DNA of 64,000 bases. It comes from Antennarius striatus. Its lineage: Eukaryota; Chordata; Actinopteri; Lophiiformes; Antennariidae. The DNA is taken from assembly GCF_040054535.1 (NCBI RefSeq), contig NC_090781.1, positions 8,173,482 through 8,237,481 of the forward strand, read 5' to 3'. The number at the start of each line of letters is the position of its first letter. Within the stretch, counting starts at the first letter, position 1. The notes under the pieces are model-generated. The model was not told the origin of the DNA. It made no database searches and saw only the letters and a list, made by a program, of their open reading frames with translations. The position numbers were made by a program, and so were the translations under genes. Shown one piece after another: positions 14,925 through 27,544 of the stretch.

Positions 14925-17626
14925 ATGGAAGGACAATCCGACGTGGAAATGGAAATGGCAGAGAACCCGTTCGAGCCGTTCATCGAGTCTGCGCGGCGGC
15001 AGCTGGAGCAGCAGGACCCGGTCTTTGTGATCGGATTGGTCGTGGCTCTGGCGGTCCTGGTCATCACCTGCGGTAAGACGTTAGCGGTAGCTAGGCTAGG
15101 CTAGGCTAGCAGCGAGGCCTAGCCGCACGTTAGCATCGTTGACTTCAAAGTGGATGGTGGATGTTTTCAACACAAATCAATAATGATTAAATGTTGGAAT
15201 ATTTACTTACAAAATAAACGCGTTAGCTCATGAGGCTAACTGCTAACAGTGGCGTTCTGCTCTGCAGCTCCTCCACATGTCTGCTTGATTAGAGGAGTTT
15301 TAATGTCCGCCTGCCTTCCTTTCAGTGTTCCTGAAGTACTTCCTCTCCAGTAAAACCGTCAGAAGCGCCGTGCTGCTCGTCGGACTGTGTGACTCCGGGA
15401 AAACCCTCCTCTTCAGCCGGGTGAGTCGTTGACAGCCGCCGCCACGTTGTCCGCGCCGCGGCGCGCCGTGCGCACTGCCGCCCGTCTGAACGCGTTTCGT
15501 GTGTTTCTCAGTTGCTGTCAGGGAAGTTCAAGCGGACGCAGACGTCCATCACCGACAGCAGCGCTCCCTACAAAGCCCGGAATGACAGAGTGAGTAACGG
15601 GTCACCGTCCTCCCCCGTCGGTCCGTCAGGACCTCGGCTCACAGGTGTCCCTCCTGTCCACAGGGCAGCTGCTGGACGCTCACCGACCTGCCGGGACACG
15701 ACAGTCTGCGCTCCCAGTACCTGGAGAAGTTCAAGTCTTCAGCCAGGTGAGATCAGCGGAGGGGGTGAACTGATAGGTGGCATCTTCATCATCATCACCA
15801 CCATCTGCGTCCTGTTGAAGACCTCCAGACCTCCTGCTCACCTGCAGCCTCTCCCCTCCTTCCTCTCTTGTTTCGATCCCTCTATCTAGAACACAGCTGA
15901 GCACTTGTACAGGTAGCTGAGGACTGTAGGGTAGATTTGTAGTCAAAGATCTCACCTTCATTGTAGCTTGATCCTGTCTCTGACTTGTGTTTGCTAAATG
16001 ACTCACTGAAAAATGTGTCCATCTCTCCAGAGCGATTGTGTTCGTAGTGGACAGCGCCATCTTCCAGAAGGAAGTAAGAGATGTGGCAGAGTTCCTGTAC
16101 GTCTTGCTGACGGACGCCGTCATCTCCAGGAACGTCCCAACGCTTCTGGTGGCGTGCAACAAACAAGGTTCAACACCCCCGTTGCCCAAACGTCAGTGCT
16201 TCACCTGTGGGACCTGGAGCAGTGTTTTTTTACTGATGTGTCTCTTCTATAGATATCACCATGGCGAAATCTGCTAAACTGATTCAGCAGCAGCTGGAAA
16301 AGGAATTGTAAGTGACAAATATATGTCTGTCTGGGCTTGTGCTAGGAGGTGTTATGACTAAGCCACTTTGGCCCAGTGTAAAAGAATTGAGTAAGCCACA
16401 AAAAGCCACATTCTGTGTCCAAGACGTCGCACCGTGCCGACGAGCGTTAGAAAGAGCGAGAGAAAAAGTTTGTTTTCTTATGTTATCGCTCGCAAGTCCA
16501 AAAAAGTTGTAAGTTTTAGCCTTTTTTTTCCTGAAAATAAGAACGCCACTGTGGCTACACATTCTAAAAATCTTGTAGCCACTCTGGACTTTACTTCGCC
16601 TATGGCGTTGTGACGATCAGCTAGCGCAAGCCCAGTCTGTATTGTCGTATCTAGGTTTCATTCTGGGTCTCTTTTAGTAAGTTATGTCTCCCTTTTTTTA
16701 TGACAGTCAATAATGAGATTTAATTGTTCATATTTTAACCATTATATCACAAACACAAAGCTCTTTGTGGTAAATTGACACAAATTGAAAAAGAATCCCA
16801 GCTGTCAAGTTTTTTCTCCACAAGCGTTACTCATGACACCGCATTGATCTAACATTCAAGCCAAAGTAAAGGAATTCTATTTGAGAGCCACATAATTGTT
16901 ACATCCCGCTTCAAAGCGATGATGTATTGTAATTGTCAGTGTTTCTCCGTCCGTTAGTCCACCAAATATCTTCGCAACTGTTGCAGATAGTAAGATGAAA
17001 CAAAAAGCACATTACTGGGGCAGCAAAGGGGATGAAAATGAGATGATGACCTTGAGAATACTAGGTCAAGGTCAAATTTCATCTTTTGTACACTCAGGAA
17101 CCAGATAAGATAGAAAGACGAGGGAGAAAAACAGTGTAAGACCATAGATCAAAGCTGGTGATTTGATCTATGAAAGTAGGTCAGAGCACTAGCTTTGATC
17201 TTTGACCTATGCAAGTAGGTCAGGGTAAAATTTTGAATTCAGGGGTGTCGCGGGATGTTGCAGTCTGACTGCTTTGGTTGTAGTTTAAGTCTGAAGCTGT
17301 TATCTTTAGCAATTTTTTTTCTCTTCATCCACGCTGCATAAAAACTGTGCTGCTTACTTCACATGATCAATTCAGCCCCTTGCTTAAGGACACAATCTTT
17401 TTTTTTTTTGCATAGGAACACCTTGCGAGTGACCCGTTCTGCAGCCCTGAGCTCTCAGGACGGTTCTGTGGGCGGTAGCGTGTATCTGGGTAAGAAAGGG
17501 AAGGACTTCGAGTTCGGCCAGCTGCCCATGAAGGTGGAGTTCCTCGAGTGCAGCGCCCGTGGCAACAAGGGGGAAGACGGAGAAGCGGAATTGGAATGCC
17601 TGGAGAAGAGCCTGGCTAAACTGTAA
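14925..17626 (+). CDS. srprb: Signal recognition particle receptor subunit beta
   Basis: Seven coding exons: 14925-15072, 15326-15420, 15512-15589, 15664-15746, 16031-16167, 16253-16307 and 17416-17626. They total 807 nt, giving 268 residues (human 271). The product is the membrane-anchored small GTPase that tethers the SRP receptor alpha subunit to the ER during co-translational targeting. Visible features are a single N-terminal transmembrane segment (about residues 32-52) and the GTPase motifs GLCDSGKT (P-loop), DLPGH (G3), NKQD (G4, formed across the exon 5/6 junction) and CSA (G5). The start is chosen because it gives the usual short acidic luminal tail before the membrane segment. All introns are GT-AG and in phase. 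The largest intron (16308-17415) holds a degenerate repeat. Confidence 0.96.
16860..17240. repeat. Probable degenerate interspersed repeat in srprb intron 6
   Basis: The segment has low-complexity echoing motifs: GGTCAAGGTCAAATTTC near 17065, and GATCAAAGCT / GACCTATGCAAGTAGGTCAG units near 17150-17225 that repeat in direct and inverted form. I cannot name a family. It may be an old transposon remnant. Confidence 0.4.
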
Positions 17627-18198
17627 AATCAGCACCTCAACATCTTGTGTGCAGAATTTGCCTTAAATGTGCAAATCAGTGACCGCTGTAATGCCTGTGA
17701 CCAAAGAAGGGAAGACATCTGCATTTGACAGGAGGAAGCTTCCAAACTGTCCTGTCTGACCCTCTGGTTCAAACTTCAAGTGACATTAAAAGTGTTCGAC
17801 TTTTGGAGTCGTTCAGTCAGAACACACCAACAGACTGATGTTTATTCCGCAGGGCTGAGAAATCGTCTCTTTTTTTCAGTGTATATCATACTGTGAACGT
17901 CCACATTCAAGAGCTGCATTTGTTCAGGAAAATGTGTAGCTTAAAAGAAGTTAAATTATGTGATTCGCTGTTTAACTAAAAACCCGTTGCTGACAGATTT
18001 TCTGCTTTAAGTTTTTAACTGGTCGGATTTCTGAGCTTCCTGTGAGAGACTGGATGTGTGTGAATTACATGACTTTGTGCCTTAGGTCTAGTATTAGGAA
18101 AAAGTGTTTGATTTGCTTATTTTCATAAGAATGAAATTTGTGTGAGTAAAACACATTTACAGTGAATTTCTTGATATTGTTTGACGTTATCTGGCTTG

Positions 18199-18204
18199 AA
18201 TAAA
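18199..18204 (+). terminator. srprb: Candidate srprb polyadenylation signal (AATAAA)
   Basis: An AATAAA hexamer about 570 nt after the srprb stop, in sequence followed by T-rich DNA. It would leave several hundred bases before the convergent wdr53 3' end. Other weaker hexamers exist, such as ATTAAA near 17784. Confidence 0.5.
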
Positions 18205-18598
18205 AAGTTTTTTGATGGTGATGGACTCTACAGATTAGTAGCAAAAAGAGGTGTGTGCATGTCTGCAATGGATAATTTGGAATGATTATTAAAGAGAAAC
18301 CAATTTAATAACAAACTAATCATGTCTACAAAAACCAAGAATTCTGAAACGTAAAATTAAAACAGACCAGATCCATCCTCAAAAGAATCACCAGTTTGCT
18401 AACATTTCTTTGGTCTATTTTGGAAGAAAAAATATTTTACAGGACTAAAAACAATCCAATGAGCCATATCCAATGAATAAAGTGTAAATTACCGTATATA
18501 AAAATTACACATGCAGTTCTTAGAATAATCTTTAATAGAAACAAAAGTTCTCTTTTACACTGGTTGTGTTTTTGTCTTGTGCTCAGGGTTTATTTCAT

Positions 18599-18604
18599 GA
18601 GGGA
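18599..18604 (-). terminator. wdr53: Candidate wdr53 polyadenylation signal
   Basis: TTTATT on the plus strand reads AATAAA on the minus strand, about 305 nt downstream of the wdr53 stop. Its position would keep the wdr53 and srprb transcripts from overlapping. Nearby alternatives were not excluded. Confidence 0.4.
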
Positions 18605-18907
18605 AGATTTTAATGACAATTTTTTAAGCAAATTACAGATCAAATCATTCTCACTTTCATGATGCGGTTTCACTTTTAACATAAAATTAATATCATGATT
18701 GAAATATTCTGATTTAATAAAATTACATCATGCTGTTCCACAGGGAAAAATAAGGCAGAAAAATAACAGTCAAAAGGGCAAAATACAAACGTCTTTCATG
18801 AAGTCAAGCTTGGAAAAATCCTTTAAAGTTCAAGTTGTAAATTATAAACAAGGAAAGAGAAACCCGTGATCCAATAACACACAGATCACATTGTCGTGTG
18901 TGTGATT

Positions 18908-20168
18908 CTATACTTGACACAGAGGGTAAACGGTCAGAGTGGAGCTCTGATCTGCAACCACCACACTGGGCTGTCCTTTCAACACAACAGGACACAACCA
19001 GTTCAACTTGTCCCCGTGACGGATGCTCAGGCTGGGACGACTCCTGTCCTCCACAACGTCCTCTGAACCCGCTCCTCCTCTTCCTCCTCCTTCTTTATTT
19101 GCTTCTACATTCGTTGCTGTCTTGGCTTCTTCCTGGGATTGTTCTTTGCTCTTTGCTTTGCTCTTCCCCTTTCTGCGTGCCGGGACTCGGGTTTTGGCCT
19201 TTGACTCCGGCGACACCACCGGATGCTTACTAAGGTCCCACAGGGCGACCAGACCATCATTCCCCCCAGTGACAAGCCAGTAATGGTGGGACAAGAACCT
19301 CACAAAGTGGGCTTGCGAGGCGCCCTGACTGTGAGCCTTGAAAGCTCCTTGCTGTTCCACTTTAGAGCCACTTCCGATCTGCATCAGATGCACCCGCCCA
19401 TCTTCTGCTGCACACCCCACAACGTTCCCACAGCCGGCCACAGACACACAGTGGACCAGCGGCGGATTGAACAGCTGCCCGGGGCGCTGCTGTTGGTCAC
19501 CTTCTTCCTCTGCTACATCCTGCAGGTTGAGGGTCCAAAGAGGACGCATCTTCTGAAGCCCCCACAGCATAACCTTAGGAGACAAATAGAGAAGTGAAAC
19601 AAAGAGAATTTGCAAAAAAAAAAATTGATTTACAAGTGATCAAATTCTCTGGACTTTACTCAAATGCGTTTTTCCTTACCTGCATGTCCAGTCCTGCAGA
19701 CAGCAAGTTATTGGGCCTGTGGGGCCTGAAGGCCACAGAGGAGCAGATGTTAGTGTGTCTGCGAAGCGTCCTGCAAACTTTACCCCCAGGAAGCTCCAGG
19801 ACCCGAACTGCCCCGGAGTCATCAGCCACCGCCAGAACTGACGCCGTCTCATTCAGTGCCATGGCGTTGATCTCCTCCTCCCCTGCATGTGGGAACTGCT
19901 CAGCGGGGCCTTTCAGGTTCCTGGGGTCGAGCACGCTAACCGTGTCTCCGTGTGACAGATAGAACTGGCCTGGAGACGCAGGGGAAAACACAACGCTGGT
20001 GCAGTCATCCTGTCCAGGGAGGGTGAGGCGGCCGGTGACGCCCCCCTCTGGGCTCCACACTGTGACCTGTCCACCCTCAGAGCCTGAAGCCAGGAGGCCC
20101 TCAGGGCCCGGAGATGCCCCCACACACAGGATGGATGTGGAGTGGCCCCCAGACCACTGCCTGGCCAT
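18908..20168 (-). CDS. wdr53: WD repeat-containing protein 53
   Basis: Two coding exons on the minus strand, 20168-19680 (163 codons) and 19573-18908 (222 codons including stop), joined in phase 0 after the motif SAGLDMQ. This gives 384 residues (human 358). The start reads MARQWSGGHSTSILCV, the usual family N-terminus. WD-type blades are visible: LLASGSEGGQVTVWS, LAVADDSGAVRVLEL, the conserved NICSSVAFRPHRP and TGGNDGLVALWD. A lysine/arginine-rich low-complexity insert (around RRKGKSKAKSKEQ) follows the last blade. WDR53 has been described as a possible DDB1-CUL4 substrate receptor; that role is family knowledge and not shown here. A noncoding first exon probably ends at 20416. The gene converges with srprb. 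Confidence 0.95.
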
Positions 20169-20415
20169 GCTGACTCAACAAAACGAAAATAACAAAGAGT
20201 GAATAAACAAACAACATAAAGTTCGAAAGAATCAAATCTCTTTAAGGGAATATAATGTTGATTAAATCATCATCAGGTTCCACAGGACGTGTTTTCAACC
20301 ATCATTTCAACTGAATCTCATCCTTGAACACAGGTTACTGACGTCCACGAGTTCATCTCCAGTCTCTAAACGGAACAAAACAGGAGAAAACATTTGTAAA
20401 GTAATGTCGGCTCAC

Positions 20416-20580
20416 CGCTGCTGCTTCGCTTTATTCACCCACGAAAAGCTGAGAACAAGTGAAGTAAAGCTGTTCTCTAGCAGGACGGGGACGAGGGCCG
20501 CTGCTGGAGCTCACAGGGAGCTAACTGTCCATGGCGGGGCGGAGCGGCGAGGCTTCCGGGAAGTGTTCAGTGACGTAGGT
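20416..20580 (-). promoter_or_regulatory. wdr53: wdr53 promoter and probable noncoding first exon
   Basis: Going upstream on the minus strand there is a splice donor (GCG then GTGAGC) at 20416/20415. Beyond it is a short GC-rich block with an ETS-like TTCCGGGAA palindrome near 20554-20562, a GC box (GGGGCGGAG), a CCATGG/GGCGG cluster and a TGACGT half CRE at 20571-20576. This is a typical TATA-less housekeeping promoter. Binding is inferred from motif only. Confidence 0.6.
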
Positions 20581-20800
20581 CGTTTTTTTAAAAGCAAAGC
20601 TTTATTGACATCTTACAAATGTGTCATCAACCAATGAACGCAAAATAAACCCCATATTTTTTATATAGTATACAGTATACTGTATATAGTACAGTACGTA
20701 TATCTCTATTTATAACTGGTATTTAAATGGTTAAAATACTCAAATTAATTAGTCGATATTTGATTATGATTAGGACTGAAGTTGTTTAAAGATTTCTGAA

Positions 20801-20857
<57 letters not shown>

Positions 20858-20902
20858 GTTATTGTTATTATTATTATTATTATTATTATTGTTATTATTA
20901 TT
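20801..20902. repeat. (ATT)n trinucleotide microsatellite
   Basis: About 34 ATT units with a few GTT interruptions. Confidence 0.95.
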
Positions 20903-22311
20903 AGAGCAGGAAATGACTGTTAAAATATTGAAACTGAAGTCTTTCTCCTTATTTATTAACTTGATTTTAGTAGGTTAAATCAAGTTAATAAGCAGTTATT
21001 TTCATTTGCTAATTATATGTTTAAACTAATTTTAATTAATTTCAGACGGCAGAGCTGGATTTTTTGTCAGGGACGTTGTTTCTGATATTGTTATGCTTAC
21101 AGGTTCGGGAACATTAATCAGTCATTTGCAGTCATGTGATTTGTTTCAGGAGATCTGAGCTTTGTGTAAAGAGTTTTAATTGGACTGATGATAGCAAATC
21201 AAATGATTTCACTATCTTCAACCACAAAGTACATTTTTACAATGAAATTGTAGCTGCAAAATAAAGCAGGCAATTAGCAAAGTGCACCTTTCAAACCGTG
21301 ACTCCTGGCTGGTGGGCGTTTGGTCCCATTGGTCCTCGGCTGTTTCTGATACTGTCAGGACATCATGTGTTGGGTGCTCGTCGAAACTGGAGCTTTTGCT
21401 GTTTAGGAGAAACAGCAAAAACTTATATGCTTACTTCTATATGTCAAAATCTTATATGCTCATTTCATTATCAGATTACCTCTGTTTGTTTCTGTTTTGA
21501 GAGGAATGGCTTCTTGATGGGGTGACCCAAACTCCTCTGCTATGTTGTTTTCGCTGCCTCCATCTCTCCTTCAGGATACTGTCCTCCTTTCAAAAGAAAG
21601 ATATGAATTTCTATTTACTTTTGACTCATCTTGTGGAGAAAGTGACATTTTTACAATTCTTAGGTTACAACACATCACACATTCTCTTTGTCTTTTATGT
21701 TACTCTCCATATAGATTTTCCAGCTGTACAGGTTCATGACACTCACTACAGCGTATTATTTGTCATGTATTCTGAGTGTAGCATTAAGACGACTGAATTT
21801 CAGGTACTGCTGCTCCTGCTGTTTTCTGCTCCAGGAGTTTAAGGATCTGGACTCTCCTCCAGTGAGTTAGAACTGAAGGATCCTCTTGGATGAGAGGTGA
21901 AACATCTTCAACCAACCCTAAGCAAGTCCAGTTGATTTCGCTCTTCTTGACTGATTAGGATTTGTTCTTCTGAGTGCTGTCCAGTTCTCTATGTGTGATC
22001 AAATTGATCTGTTTATCAGAAAAGCAATGTCACACAATGCAATATGAAATATGCGTAACAAGCGTTAATTTCTGCACAATCTGCAGAAAATGCAAAACAA
22101 AAGCATGCAGAACTCACAGAAGGCAGATCATTGTTCAGTGGACCACCCTCCACCCCCCACCCACGTCCCCCCACCCTTCAGCTCCACAATGGCCGCTCTC
22201 CGTTGATTCACCCAAAGCTGCAGATCTGATGAGTGTGTTCCATTTCTGGGTCAGTGAGCAGCCTGTCATACTGCATTCTGAATGGGGAACAGAGAGGGCA
22301 GACTATAGACT

Positions 22312-22449
<138 letters not shown>

Positions 22450-22552
22450 GACCCAACAGTCAAATGCTTACACTTTCTGTATCGCCTCATAAAGAAGCAC
22501 CAGTTCTCCCAGAGCTCTTGTGAGTACCCAGCAGAGGTTTCTTTAAATCTAT

Positions 22553-22647
22553 TACAGTATTTTCTGCACCTAGAAGCCTTTGACTTTCTCAAAAACTGAC
22601 AGTACACCTTATAGTCCAGTGCGCCTTATAGTGCGGAAAATGCTGTA
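22553..22647. mobile_element. Short palindromic DNA transposon (MITE), copy 1
   Basis: A 95-bp unit bounded by TACAGTATTTTCTGCAC at the left and GTGCGGAAAATGCTGTA at the right, which are near-perfect inverted repeats. The outer TA could be a target duplication, as in Tc1/mariner-type elements. It shares an internal block (AAAGCCTTTRA-type followed by AAAAACTGACAGT) with copies at 24889-24978 and 50313-50419. It is far too short to code for a transposase. Confidence 0.8.
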
Positions 22648-23424
22648 CTTTGACATGTTTCACAGAGCAGATGCGTTTAGATCTGATAATATAATTGCTG
22701 TAAGAATGAATTTGTCAAGCTTTCTGACAGTCCATCATCATGACAAAATGAGAAAATACTTCCTATTTGTCTTTCTTGTAAATGACTCACTCAGATTACT
22801 TGAAGTCAGGTCAGTGTTGTTTTGAGTACTTGAGCTCTTTTGTATTTGAAGCTCTCTACAAACTCACCTGTTATTAATGTTTGATCCATCGCAGTAGGAT
22901 GGATCAGTGAAGATATGTGTGTTTTTGAATTTCCTTTCATGATTTTCGATTGTCGGAAGTGATTGTTTTATATTGAGAGAAAGGCTTGCAAAAAAAGAAT
23001 TGGTGCTAAGAGAGTCAAATATTGGGGACTGACAAAGGATAAAAAAGAGAGAACAAATTAATAGCATGAAGTCCGAACAAATATCAGGTCAACTTGTTTT
23101 AGGAAACCACTGAGTGAACTCCAGAGGGGCAAACAAAATGATTTATTTGAGTAACGGGTTTTTCTTTGATTGAAAACTGATTTAAATGTAAAGAATTTCT
23201 GAGGACATCTGTCTGCCCTGTTATCCAGTTAAGTGAACATTTTAAGTCTCCATTTTGAGAAGTTTCAAATGTAAATTGTAGACTTCCCATATGGATTGAG
23301 CTTCATTTAATAAAAATAATAATGATTTTAATATAGTTGACAAAATAATGATGCAACTATTTTCCCATTCTCATTCTCCTTCCCAGTAGACTTGGGGTTT
23401 TCCTTGAATATTCACACTGAGAGG

Positions 23425-25196
23425 ATGAGGTCTCCTTATTTCCCAGCGAGGACGGTGCTTTTCCACAAGGAGCCAAACGGAGTGACGTACCGAGTCCCGG
23501 CTTTGCTCTACCTGTTCCGCTCCAGATGCTTCCTGGCCTTCTGTGAAGAGCGACTCAGTCCATCGGACTCTCAGGCTCACCTGCTGGTCATGAGGAAGGG
23601 AACTTTCTACAGGAACTATGTTGAGGTCAGTTTTAGCAGCTCAGGTGTGCAGTGCATAAATTACTCCATAACTAACTTCTATTGTCTCTGTATTTCATTT
23701 AAAAAAAAACAGTATGTTGTGTCTGACTTTCCTATTGCTGCCCTTTTGTGCAGCCGTGACAGCAGGACCAGGACTCACTGGAGTTTGACATAGGTCAGAT
23801 GAATTGAGTAAAAAAAAAAAGAACTGAGAATGGAGGCTCAGTTATAGCAATCACTTCTTGTAATTATCATATATTGTAATTATCATATATTCCCTCTTGA
23901 TCATATATAATGATTCATAGGGAAAATATTAGATTATAGTACATGAAGATCAGGAAAGAAATGAGAGAGAAAGCCTTAAATATTAGGAATGAGTTCACAA
24001 TAATAAGTAGAAGCAGATTGAGTGAAGGCTTGACCTTCAGAATGAATCACCAAAAAGCCAGTATGTTTCATAATGTATATATTATTTTTATATAGCATAA
24101 ATTGTAACATATAATTCAGTATTAGTTGGTCCTTCTGTTCTCCATCATTTTGCTGCTCCAGTGGGAAGACATGCACGTTCTGGGCACAGCCCTCCTGCCG
24201 GGGTACCGCTCCATGAACCCAACCCCGGTGTATGATGACTTCACAGGTACACTCTTCCTCTTCTTCATCGCCGTTCTCGGCCACACCTCGGAGTCCTATC
24301 AGCTGGTGACGGGGAAGAACGTCACCCATCTCTGCTTCATCTGCAGCACCGACGATGGAGAAACCTGGAGTCCAGTCACTGACCTGACCAAGAACGTCAT
24401 CGGAGACACCATCAAAGGTAGTGATCCATCCAGGCTTCACGTCTGAGTCGTCAGGCTCATGTCTTCGGGCCTCAAAGGTTTTTTTAAATGACAAATCTGA
24501 TAAATGGAAATTCATATTTCAGCTAATAATACTCATCAACTTTTATACTCACTATTTAAGTTAGTATAAAACTTGAAAAGTTCAAATGTGGAAAATATCT
24601 CGTGTCAGATCATCCAACAAATGGTTTTAAAAAAACAATGGATCACACGGTCAACCTGCAGCTTAACTTTATAATCATTATTTAGGAGTTACTGTTTTCA
24701 TTTCTTAAGCTTAACCTTTAAATCTGATAGCAAATTGGTGACTGCTGATTTGATTTCCTGTGGTGCATAACTGTTACTGTGACAAATTATTCCACTTAGA
24801 AATAATTATTTTAAATTTTACAGCTATAACAAATTTAGCAATAATGCATTTCCTTATATTTGCCAATTTTTGTTTACAATTGTGTGAGTACAGTATTTTA
24901 CGCACTGTAAGACGCACCTAAAAGCCTTTAATTTTCTCAAAAACCGACAGTGTGCCTTATAGTGCGGAAAATACTGTATTGCTATCAGTGAAAACACTGT
25001 GAAATACTTCCACCATAAGCAGCGCTTCCTGCCAGGTAATTGCTCTGAATTTCACATTAAGTGTCTCGGTTTTGTGTTTTTTGCCATCCATAATAGAGAT
25101 TTTTGATTTAAAGATTAAAAGCATTGAATTTATTGTAAACGTAGTATTTACAGACATTTAGAGACAACAAACACAAACACACACACACACACACAG

Positions 25197-25230
<34 letters not shown>

Positions 25231-26298
25231 ACAAATCATCATTTGAATGCAGTGACATCTGATGTCATTTATCTGTCCTGTGTGACCCGGTCGGTTCCCT
25301 TCGATGCATCTGTCAATCATTTCTCCTCTGGTCCTGCAGAATGGGCCACGTTCGCTCTGGGCCCCGGCCACGGCGTCCAGCTCAAGTCCGGCCGCCTGCT
25401 GATTCCTGCCTATGCGTATCACATTTCACGCAAAGAGTGCTTCGGACAGCTCTGCCAAACCACTCCGCACGCCTTCTGCTTTTACAGCGATACCCACGGG
25501 CGAACCTGGCGTTTTGGGGAGGCGATACGAGGGCCGCAGAGCGTGGAGTGTCAGATGGTGTCTGTGGATGAAGAGGACGGGACCAACGTGTTGTACTGCA
25601 ACGCGCGGAGTCCTCTGGGGTACCGGGTGCAGGCCCTCAGCCTGGATGACGGGCTGGTGTTTCAGGAGGGGCAGCTGGTGCAGCGGCTGGTGGAGCCTGG
25701 AAACGGTTGTCATGGCAGCATCGTGGGGTTCCCTGCCCCGTTGAATTCACGTCACTCTCTTGAGAATCGCTCGTGTAAACCTGTGTATCGCTGCAGACAC
25801 TGGACACCTGGCATGGCGTGTTCATATAACACGTCTCCCTCCTCAGACATCATCACTAACCTTTCATCCAATCATATTGCCCCTCCGGACTTCCTCACGC
25901 CCACCTGGGTTGTGTACTCCCACCCAACATGGAACACCGCACGCAAGGATCTGGGTGTCTTCCTCAGCCCATTTCCACGTGATCCAGACAGTTGGCGTGG
26001 CCCCTGGGTGATCTACGAGGGGCCCAGCGCGTACTCTGACCTCGCCTACCTGGAGCTGTCGCCCTCCCCCGGCGCGCCGCCCGCTGTGGCCTTCGCCTGC
26101 CTGTTCGAGTGTGGCAGCAGAACGGCATACGACGAAATCTGCTTCTGCATCTTCACCCTCTATGAACTCTTTGACAACCTGCCACACGACCAAGTTCCTG
26201 AGACAAGTTGGAGACAAGATGTTCAAACTGCACCAGTGTCCCGTCGGGGAAAGCAGAGGAAGAAGAACAAGCTGACTGAAGTGTGCTCTGTGGCTTAA
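23425..26298 (+). CDS. neu3: Sialidase of the NEU3 (plasma-membrane ganglioside sialidase) group
   Basis: Three coding exons, 23425-23625, 24162-24417 and 25340-26298, total 1416 nt and 471 residues. The product should hydrolyse terminal sialic acid from glycolipids at membranes. Visible features are the FRIP-type motif YRVPALLY (residues 22-29, with the catalytic Arg23) and two clear Asp boxes, STDDGETW (129-136) and SDTHGRTW (202-209). The active-site tyrosine pair corresponds to AYAYH (175-180). Further conserved signatures are ECQMV, NARS, GCHGSIVGF, SHPT followed by RKDLG, and YSDLAYLE. The closest style is NEU3 (WATFALGPGHG, LFLFF, ECG). A variable loop of about 50 residues sits before PPDFLTPTWVVYSHP. 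Fish carry several neu3 paralogues, so the exact orthologue is not resolved. The ATG at 23425 is the first in frame after an acceptor-like site. Confidence 0.92.
24889..24978. mobile_element. Short palindromic DNA transposon (MITE), copy 2, in neu3 intron 2
   Basis: A 90-bp unit from TACAGTATTTTACGCAC to GTGCGGAAAATACTGTA, in the same orientation as copy 1 and sharing its internal block. It lies within the intron between neu3 coding exons 2 and 3. Confidence 0.82.
25168..25233. repeat. (CA)n microsatellite in neu3 intron 2
   Basis: A CA tract with a few AAAC and GAC interruptions, about 105 bp before the third coding exon. Confidence 0.93.
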
Positions 26299-26648
26299 AT
26301 GTCTTAGTTATTTCTTTATAAATAGATAGTTTTACGAATGTCTATGAAAACTATCACAGAAAAGTTCATCCAGCAGTCAAGTCATAAATGAATGTGTTGG
26401 ACTTTAATGGACTAAATGTAAACGGCAAGGATGAAAATGAGAAACTCCTCTGTGTCATTTAATCATGTTTAACTTAAAACAATCAAATCTGAACATTTCT
26501 AAATATTTCAACAGAAATTGAACAAATTCATAATTTATCACAGAGCTGTGTTGGGTTGTTTACCAATCTACGTTGGATTATGGCACAAGGGATTATAAGA
26601 TTTTATCCTGTGTATTAGTAAACGATAATAAGGTGATTACTGACTGTA

Positions 26649-26654
26649 AATAAA
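26649..26654 (+). terminator. neu3: Candidate neu3 polyadenylation signal (AATAAA)
   Basis: AATAAA (in GTAAATAAATC) about 350 nt after the neu3 stop, in T/A-rich 3' UTR-like sequence. Confidence 0.5.
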
Positions 26655-26880
26655 TCATTGTAGAACACTGTACACATTCCTGATGGAACCTGTTTGAGAA
26701 CTTTTTATAGCTCAATTCATCAATAATCAATTTCAATCAAATTAATTCAGTTTCAGTGTGATTTGAGGTCAGAATTTGTGCCACTCAAGTTCTACTGACC
26801 TTTAAATTTTCTGTCTTTGTCTGTCGGGAGAATTTTGTTGAAAGAAAAATAATCTAATTTTAGGAAATTAAAAATCTCAG

Positions 26881-27006
26881 CGATGAGCTGGAAACGTATC
26901 CGGAGCGTATCCCCCCCGCCTCACTCTTGTAAGTCGGATGGGATAGAGGCTCTAGCAACCCCCGTGACCCACGACAGCAGAAGAACTAGTTCAGAAAAAG
27001 AATGAA
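26881..27006 (+). repeat. Fragment of an interspersed SINE/LINE-tail repeat
   Basis: The segment contains GGATAGAGGCTCTAGCAACC, CCCGTGACCCACGACAGCAG and an AATGAA end. The same module occurs in reverse orientation at 36107-36195, so it is a dispersed repeat. It ends in a simple tail, as retroposed elements do. Confidence 0.7.
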
Positions 27007-27544
27007 TTACAGTAATAAGTCTAAATTGTGTTCAATTTAGACTTATTATTAGCATGTTCAAAACTTTATGTTCAAACAACGGTTTTACACGACTTTCTAA
27101 TGACAATTTCTGAAATATGAGGAAAAAAACCAACAAATTCATCATCTGCCGTTTTATTTTTATTTTTCATCCATTATCAGAAACATTCCTTCAAGTCTTC
27201 AGGCTAAACATAGAGAATGAGATTAGAGAAATCAAAAGCTCCTGATTGATCACACGATGAGTTCTGTCCCAACAACCTTCTGTAATGTCTAGGATGAACT
27301 GTAATTTTTGAAAATGTCAGTCATTCATATTTAAAGCTCCTCTTTCATCAAACAAAAAACTCCACCAAACACAGAAGTTGAATAGAATACAGAGAGAACG
27401 TTCCCTGGTTTGACGTCATGTCAGTCACCAGGACATGTTTTCTGGACCATTTATGTATTTACCTTGGATAATGATTATCTTAGCTACTTTCTAATTTTAA
27501 GTCTTAAAATGCGTATTCATTCACCTTCTTGAAAATGAAACAAC

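Noticed and set aside
15512-15889. A 125-codon plus-strand frame overlapping srprb
   Set aside because: It is read-through of an srprb exon region in another frame; srprb exons 3 and 4 explain the sequence.
21218-21842. Cluster of short frames upstream of neu3
   Set aside because: No conserved motif; part of the region resembles a dispersed repeat.
25426-26226. Minus-strand and alternate plus-strand frames over the neu3 last exon
   Set aside because: GC-rich shadows of the sialidase coding frame; no motifs of their own.
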